This document shows positions 7,245 to 9,754 of a DNA stretch of 9,754 bases, piece after piece (within the stretch, counting starts at the first letter, position 1; every line of letters starts with the position of its first letter). Source of the stretch: an uncultured Oscillospiraceae bacterium (lineage in GTDB: Bacteria > Bacillota > Clostridia > Oscillospirales > Acutalibacteraceae); NCBI GenBank assembly GCA_900552115.1, contig URYP01000078.1, positions 1-9,754 of the forward strand, written 5' to 3'. The position numbers were made by a program, and so were the translations under genes. The notes under the pieces are model-generated. The model was not told the DNA's origin. It made no database searches and saw only the letters and a program-made list of their open reading frames with translations.

Positions 7245-8009
7245 ATGCCCGGGATTTTCGATTCCCACGCGCATTACGACGATGCGGCGTTCGACATCGA
7301 CCGGTATGCTCTGCTGCCGGCTCTCCATGCCGGAGGGGTAGAGGGAATCCTCAATTGTGCCAGTCATGTCAAAAGCGCCCTGACCAGTATCCGTCTGGCC
7401 CAGCGGTATCCGTTTCTCTGGTGTGCGGCCGGCATTCACCCGGAAGAGGCGGCGCACGCCGCCGAAAAAGACATTATTTTGGTTGAAAAGCTGCTATCCC
7501 ACCCCAAGGTGGTTGCCGTTGGCGAAATCGGGCTGGATTATCATTATGAAGATGCCTGTCCGCGGGATATACAGCAGTACTGGTTTGAAAAGCAGTTGGA
7601 GATGGCCTCCCGGCAAGAGATGCCGGTGGTGGTGCACGACCGTGAGGCGCACGAGGATACGCTGCGTCTGCTACGGGCGCATCATGCGCGGGGCGTGATC
7701 CACTGTTTTTCCGGCAGTGTGGAAATGGCCCGCGAGGCGATACGGATGGGCCTGTATATTGGACTAGGCGGCGTAGTCACCTTTAAAAACGCCCGCAAAG
7801 CCGTAGAGGTGGTGGCGGATATTCCGCTTGATCGCCTGCTGCTGGAAACCGACGCGCCGTATATGGCCCCGGTGCCCCACCGGGGCAAGCGGTGCGATTC
7901 CTCCATGATAGCGGATACCGCCGCGCGCATTGCAGAGATACGCGGTATTTCCGTTGAGCATTTACTGGCTCAGAATCGTCTGAATGTACGGTGCTTGTTC
8001 GGTATTTAA
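7245..8009 (+). CDS. tatD: TatD family metal-dependent hydrolase
   Basis: This 254-residue TIM-barrel protein of the TatD family, members of which act as metal-dependent DNases (3'-5' exonuclease) in DNA repair or turnover, is cytoplasmic. The metal ligands expected for the family are all visible: DSHAH (H8, H10), GEIGLDYH (E94), VVHDREAH (H131), VIHCFSG (H153) and ETDAP (D203). AAGIHPEEA (61-69) is another family block. The length is normal and nothing is missing. The start at 7245 lies 2 bases after the metG stop, so the pair is an operon and translation is likely coupled. It ends 10 bases before a strong terminator. The exact substrate of this homologue (YabD-like versus others) cannot be judged from sequence alone. 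Confidence 0.95.
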   Translation: MPGIFDSHAHYDDAAFDIDRYALLPALHAGGVEGILNCASHVKSALTSIRLAQRYPFLWCAAGIHPEEAAHAAEKDIILVEKLLSHPKVVAVGEIGLDYHYEDACPRDIQQYWFEKQLEMASRQEMPVVVHDREAHEDTLRLLRAHHARGVIHCFSGSVEMAREAIRMGLYIGLGGVVTFKNARKAVEVVADIPLDRLLLETDAPYMAPVPHRGKRCDSSMIADTAARIAEIRGISVEHLLAQNRLNVRCLFGI

Positions 8010-8018
8010 TAAACGTAA

Positions 8019-8054
8019 ACCGAGGGCGGGGATATCCCCCGCCCTCGGTTTTTT
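8019..8054 (+). terminator. Strong, probably bidirectional terminator between tatD and the XRE gene
   Basis: A perfect 13-bp GC-rich stem has arms at 8019-8031 and 8037-8049, a loop of ATATC, and six T in a row ending at 8054. On the minus strand the stem is followed by TTTACGTTTATT, so it can also stop the convergent regulator transcript, whose stop codon (8055-8053) is only 3 bases before the stem. Confidence 0.93.
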
Positions 8055-8313
8055 ATTCCACTTCGTCATCACTGGGCGATTCAAAGGAGAACTCGTTAAG
8101 CTCCTGAAAATCCAAAAATTCGGACAGGGTCATACAAAATCCCAAAGCGATCCGGTGAAGCGTGCGAATCTGCGGATCCTTGGTCTTTCCCCGCATAATA
8201 TTATTTAATGTGGACTGGTTAAGCCCACCCATGACCGACAGCCGGTTAATTGAAAGTCCCCGTTTATCACAAAGAGTGCGGATACGTTGAATCAGGACAT
8301 CCGTATAATCCAT
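8053..8313 (-). CDS. Small XRE-family HTH transcriptional regulator (copy 1)
   Basis: This 86-residue, one-domain regulator has an XRE/Cro-type helix-turn-helix at about residues 4-67. GLSINRLSVMGGLNQSTLNNIMRG includes helix 2, the turn and the recognition helix (about 32-41), and the LHRIALGFCMTLSEFLDF block closes the five-helix fold. An acidic tail (SFESPSDDEVE) follows. It shares about 46 of 84 aligned residues with copy 2 at 8444-8698 and has the same start and length, so the two arose by tandem duplication or were gained together. GAGGGAG lies 6 bases before the ATG. An extended -10 (TGCTATTCT) lies upstream and a palindrome covers the -35 area (8384-8405), pointing to auto- or cross-regulation. 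The stop codon adjoins the terminator shared with tatD. The target genes are unknown. Confidence 0.9.
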   Translation of the reverse strand: MDYTDVLIQRIRTLCDKRGLSINRLSVMGGLNQSTLNNIMRGKTKDPQIRTLHRIALGFCMTLSEFLDFQELNEFSFESPSDDEVE

Positions 8314-8360
8314 TTGATTCTCCCTCTCATTCGCTATTCATACAAAGCTCTCATATTTGT

Positions 8361-8389
8361 AGAATAGCAGATAGGCAGAAATAGGTTAC
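8361..8389 (-). promoter_or_regulatory. Candidate extended -10 promoter of XRE copy 1
   Basis: On the minus strand TGCTATTCT (extended -10, TATTCT at 8366-8361) lies 17 bases after GTAACC (8389-8384), a poor -35 that is also the inner-facing end of the palindrome 8384-8405. The start would be near 8354, about 40 bases before the ATG. A protein on the palindrome would meet RNA polymerase at the -35. Confidence 0.4.
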
Positions 8390-8405
8390 CCGAATACGGG
8401 TAACC
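8384..8405. promoter_or_regulatory. Perfect 9-bp inverted repeat, likely operator of XRE copy 1
   Basis: GGTTACCCG (8384-8392) and CGGGTAACC (8397-8405) form a perfect palindrome with a 4-base centre (AATA). It lies between the terminator of copy 2 and the start of copy 1, over the -35 area of the candidate promoter. There is no T run, so it is not a terminator. Its core, ACCCG-N4-CGGGT, is repeated with the same spacing upstream of copy 2 (8757-8770). It is probably bound by one or both regulators as a dimer. Confidence 0.65.
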
Positions 8406-8413
8406 AGATAAAC

Positions 8414-8445
8414 AAAAGGCAGAATACTGTCGTATTCTGCCTTTT
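8414..8445 (-). terminator. Terminator of XRE copy 2, overlapping its stop codon
   Basis: A perfect 14-bp stem has arms at 8414-8427 (AAAAGGCAGAATAC) and 8432-8445, with a 4-base loop. Flanking A and T runs allow termination in both directions. The TAA stop of copy 2 is 8446-8444, so its last two bases are part of the stem base. It separates the two regulator genes into different transcripts, unless it is read through. Confidence 0.85.
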
Positions 8446-8698
8446 ACTCATTATCCGTGTCATCTTCAAACGAATACATATTCAGTTCGGGAAAATCGAG
8501 AAATTCAGCTAAGGTCATATTAAACGCAATGGCCACCTTATGCAGTGTTTTCGCCTTGGGATTTCGGGTGACGCCCCTTACAATATTATCCAGAGTGGAT
8601 TGTTTTACCCCGCTCATCGATGCCAATTTATTAATCGCGATTCCCCGTTCGGCACAGAGAGCGCGAATACGTTTTACATATAGTCGTCCGTAATCCAT
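8444..8698 (-). CDS. Small XRE-family HTH transcriptional regulator (copy 2)
   Basis: This 84-residue regulator starts MDYGRLYVKRIRALCAERG. The XRE-type helix-turn-helix spans about residues 5-67, with GIAINKLASMSGVKQSTLDNIVRG as the DNA-binding core and LHKVAIAFNMTLAEFLDFPELN after it, then an acidic tail (SFEDDTDNE). This compact form with no sensing domain is frequent in Oscillospiraceae and relatives. The open frame reaches 8752, but ATG 8698 is chosen because it aligns with copy 1 (MDY at both N termini) and has AGGGG 5 bases ahead, within a purine-rich run. An inverted repeat with the same core as that of copy 1 lies at 8757-8770, about 60 bases upstream. The stop overlaps the terminator stem. 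It probably represses its own promoter; other targets are unknown. Confidence 0.9.
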   Translation of the reverse strand: MDYGRLYVKRIRALCAERGIAINKLASMSGVKQSTLDNIVRGVTRNPKAKTLHKVAIAFNMTLAEFLDFPELNMYSFEDDTDNE

Positions 8699-8751
8699 AT
8701 TCACCCCTCCCCTCCTTTTTTCCATCCATATGGTATCAAGAAAAGCGAGCA

Positions 8752-8770
8752 ACTATACCCGTGTACGGGT
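8752..8770 (-). promoter_or_regulatory. Second copy of the operator core with a -10-like box, upstream of XRE copy 2
   Basis: ACCCG (8757-8761) and CGGGT (8766-8770) form an inverted repeat with a 4-base centre, the same geometry as the longer palindrome at 8384-8405. Both sites share TACCCG-N2-TACGGGT on the plus strand. The minus-strand TATAGT (8757-8752) abuts and overlaps the site by one base and could be the -10 of copy 2; its -35 is poor. A bound regulator would cover the promoter spacer. The shared core is seen directly; operator function is inferred. Confidence 0.55.
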
Positions 8771-8932
8771 TCACAAACGAAGAAAATATTATTATAGAGG
8801 CGATACGACATACAGGTACGGTTATAGTGACACCTATATATAGCGTCCGACAGCATACTTATGAGATACGTCTGCTGTATGTGCCCATCATGCAAAAACC
8901 GCCATCTTATTGCGAGCCGTTAAGCTGTCTGT
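8771..8932. other. AT-rich gap between XRE copy 2 and the lipoprotein gene
   Basis: No gene is credible here. It holds several promoter-like boxes: on the plus strand TTCACA (8770-8775), 17 bases, TATAGA (8793-8798); on the minus strand a TATAAT at 8796-8791 without a good -35. No clear terminator follows the lipoprotein gene stop at 8933. Confidence 0.4.
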
Positions 8933-9550
8933 TTACTCATCTGTTTGTTTAAACGTTATGGAAGCATCCCCATTATACGGTGTACATATCAATTGGTCGT
9001 CTCTTAGTTCGTACACCCCGAATAACAGCACCGATTCCATACTGTATTCACCACCGCGTGTCACCCAAATATGCGGAGAGTCCAGGGTGCGTCTAATTTT
9101 CGTCAGGTTACCCTGGCCGTCCTCTCCCAAAGACAGGGTTCCCTCGTTAAACCGCAGGAGCAACGGCGAGGTATCACTTATCCAAGTACCGGACAGGGGC
9201 GGTGACGTATCGTGTGATTTCGTAAAATGATACCGCTCCTGAGTCTTTCCGCTATTCACGACAAAAGCCGTCTGCTCCCTGTTTAGCCGATATATCCCGC
9301 CTATAGCTTCCACAGACTGGCCGCCGTCTCGCCGGGGGCATAAATTCAGGGAGAAATACCCGCTCCAGTCGCCTCCGGTTACCAAACTTCCATTGTATAG
9401 GCCTATGCCTTCATCTCCTGCCAACAGTAACGTAAGGGGTTCTTCTTCACATGCCCATGTGCCATCCGGTATTGGATCGGGAACTTGAAAACAGGACGTC
9501 AGGAAAAAACAGAGAAACAGACAAACCATTATTTTACTGGTGGTTTTCAT
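8933..9550 (-). CDS. Two-repeat lipoprotein of unknown function
   Basis: This 205-residue protein begins with a lipoprotein signal peptide: a short basic start (MKTTSK), a hydrophobic core (IMVCLFLCFFL) and the lipobox LTSC with Cys20 as the expected lipidation site. The mature part should therefore be anchored outside the cell membrane. It consists of two diverged copies of about 85 residues. GTW at 30-32 and at 121-123 opens each; EPLTLLL matches SPLLLRF; GGIYRL (84-89) matches FGVYEL (177-182); YHFTK (107-111) matches ITFKQ (198-202). The strand-rich, GTW-led pattern recalls lipocalin-like or similar small beta-barrel domains, but no named family is recognised with confidence. ATG 9550 has AGGAGG 8 bases upstream. 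The gene is less GC-rich than the housekeeping genes. Its nearest neighbours are the XRE pair downstream and an open frame upstream that may be co-transcribed. Confidence 0.75.
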   Translation of the reverse strand: MKTTSKIMVCLFLCFFLTSCFQVPDPIPDGTWACEEEPLTLLLAGDEGIGLYNGSLVTGGDWSGYFSLNLCPRRDGGQSVEAIGGIYRLNREQTAFVVNSGKTQERYHFTKSHDTSPPLSGTWISDTSPLLLRFNEGTLSLGEDGQGNLTKIRRTLDSPHIWVTRGGEYSMESVLLFGVYELRDDQLICTPYNGDASITFKQTDE

Positions 9551-9601
9551 GTCGGGTTCCTCCTCTAATTGGCTTCACGCCCATTTAAGCGAGCCTGCGG
9601 A

Positions 9602-9754
9602 TCATACTACCCATAGTTTCGGGCCGAAAGGCCCGAGACTTATACCATGAATCAGCAGAAACCAGAAGAATTGAGGTGCGCCCCGGCACAGGAGCCGCCT
9701 CGCGGCGACAACCATTCTTCCGAAGTCTTTTGCTTTGCTAAAGACTTTTTGCTC
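9602..9754 (-). CDS. Partial open frame running off the right edge, possible end of a small gene or dispersed repeat
   Basis: On the minus strand a frame is open from the window edge to a TGA at 9604-9602, giving at least 50 codons. The translation ends with RLLCRGAPQFF, WFLLIHGISLGPFGP and KLWVV, a hydrophobic, Gly/Pro-rich tail that matches no family I can name. An in-frame ATG at about codon 14 would give 37 residues but has no good ribosome binding site. Two hairpins (9616-9639 and 9723-9747) lie within the frame, so a non-coding structured repeat is as likely as a gene. The lipoprotein ATG follows 51 bases after the stop, so co-transcription is possible. Confidence 0.3.
   Translation of the reverse strand, partial: EQKVFSKAKDFGRMVVAARRLLCRGAPQFFWFLLIHGISLGPFGPKLWVV
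9616..9639 (+). repeat. Hairpin with a GAAA tetraloop
   Basis: GTTTCGGGCC (9616-9625) pairs with GGCCCGAGAC (9630-9639), 10 bp including one G-T pair, around GAAA. The G-U pair and the GNRA loop exist only in plus-strand RNA; the minus strand would have a C-A mismatch. No T run follows, so it is not an ordinary terminator. Confidence 0.5.
9723..9750 (+). terminator. Hairpin with T run at the right edge, possible terminator
   Basis: AAGTCTTT (9723-9730) pairs with AAAGACTT (9740-9747), with GC pairs further inside the loop, followed by T to 9750. It resembles a weak plus-strand terminator, but no plus-strand gene leads into it. It may instead belong to a dispersed repeat continuing beyond the window. 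Confidence 0.3.

Noticed and set aside
8910..9230. 106-codon plus-strand open frame opposite the lipoprotein gene
   Set aside because: The minus-strand frame has a signal peptide, lipobox and AGGAGG; this one has nothing recognisable.

Overview
The window looks like a chromosomal piece of a fairly GC-rich Firmicute, most likely a gut-type member of the Clostridia. Supporting signs are strong AGGAGG-type ribosome binding sites, sigma-A type promoters (TTGACA-17-TATTCT, TTGCAA-17-TATAAT), a clostridial-style 466-residue MATE transporter, a MetG with a fused C-terminal tRNA-binding domain, and small XRE regulators of a kind seen in Oscillospiraceae and relatives. The genus cannot be fixed from the sequence.

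Left part (1-5143, all minus strand). Reading leftwards from the middle there is a MATE efflux transporter (GTG start at 5095), then ilvE (branched-chain aminotransferase) with its own promoter and a clean intrinsic terminator. After it comes a tight group: an RluA-type pseudouridine synthase, a zinc-dependent phospholipase C family protein, and luxS (S-ribosylhomocysteine lyase, AI-2 producer). The last two are only 2 bases apart.

Middle part (5144-8060). A divergent promoter region separates the MATE gene from metG (methionyl-tRNA synthetase) and tatD (TatD metal-dependent hydrolase) on the plus strand. The metG-tatD pair is separated by 2 bases and closed by a strong, probably bidirectional, terminator.

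Right part (8053-9754, all minus strand, visibly more AT-rich). This part is accessory in character. It holds two tandem paralogous XRE-family HTH regulators of 86 and 84 residues, a two-repeat lipoprotein of unknown function, and a fragment of an open frame with hairpins at the right edge. Each regulator has its own terminator, and the stop codon touches or adjoins the terminator stem. Each also has an inverted repeat with the same core, ACCCG-N4-CGGGT, just upstream. The simplest reading is a small self- and cross-regulating repressor pair with a shared operator; this is the most interesting thing in the window. No tRNA, rRNA, CRISPR array, transposase or clear attachment site was seen.
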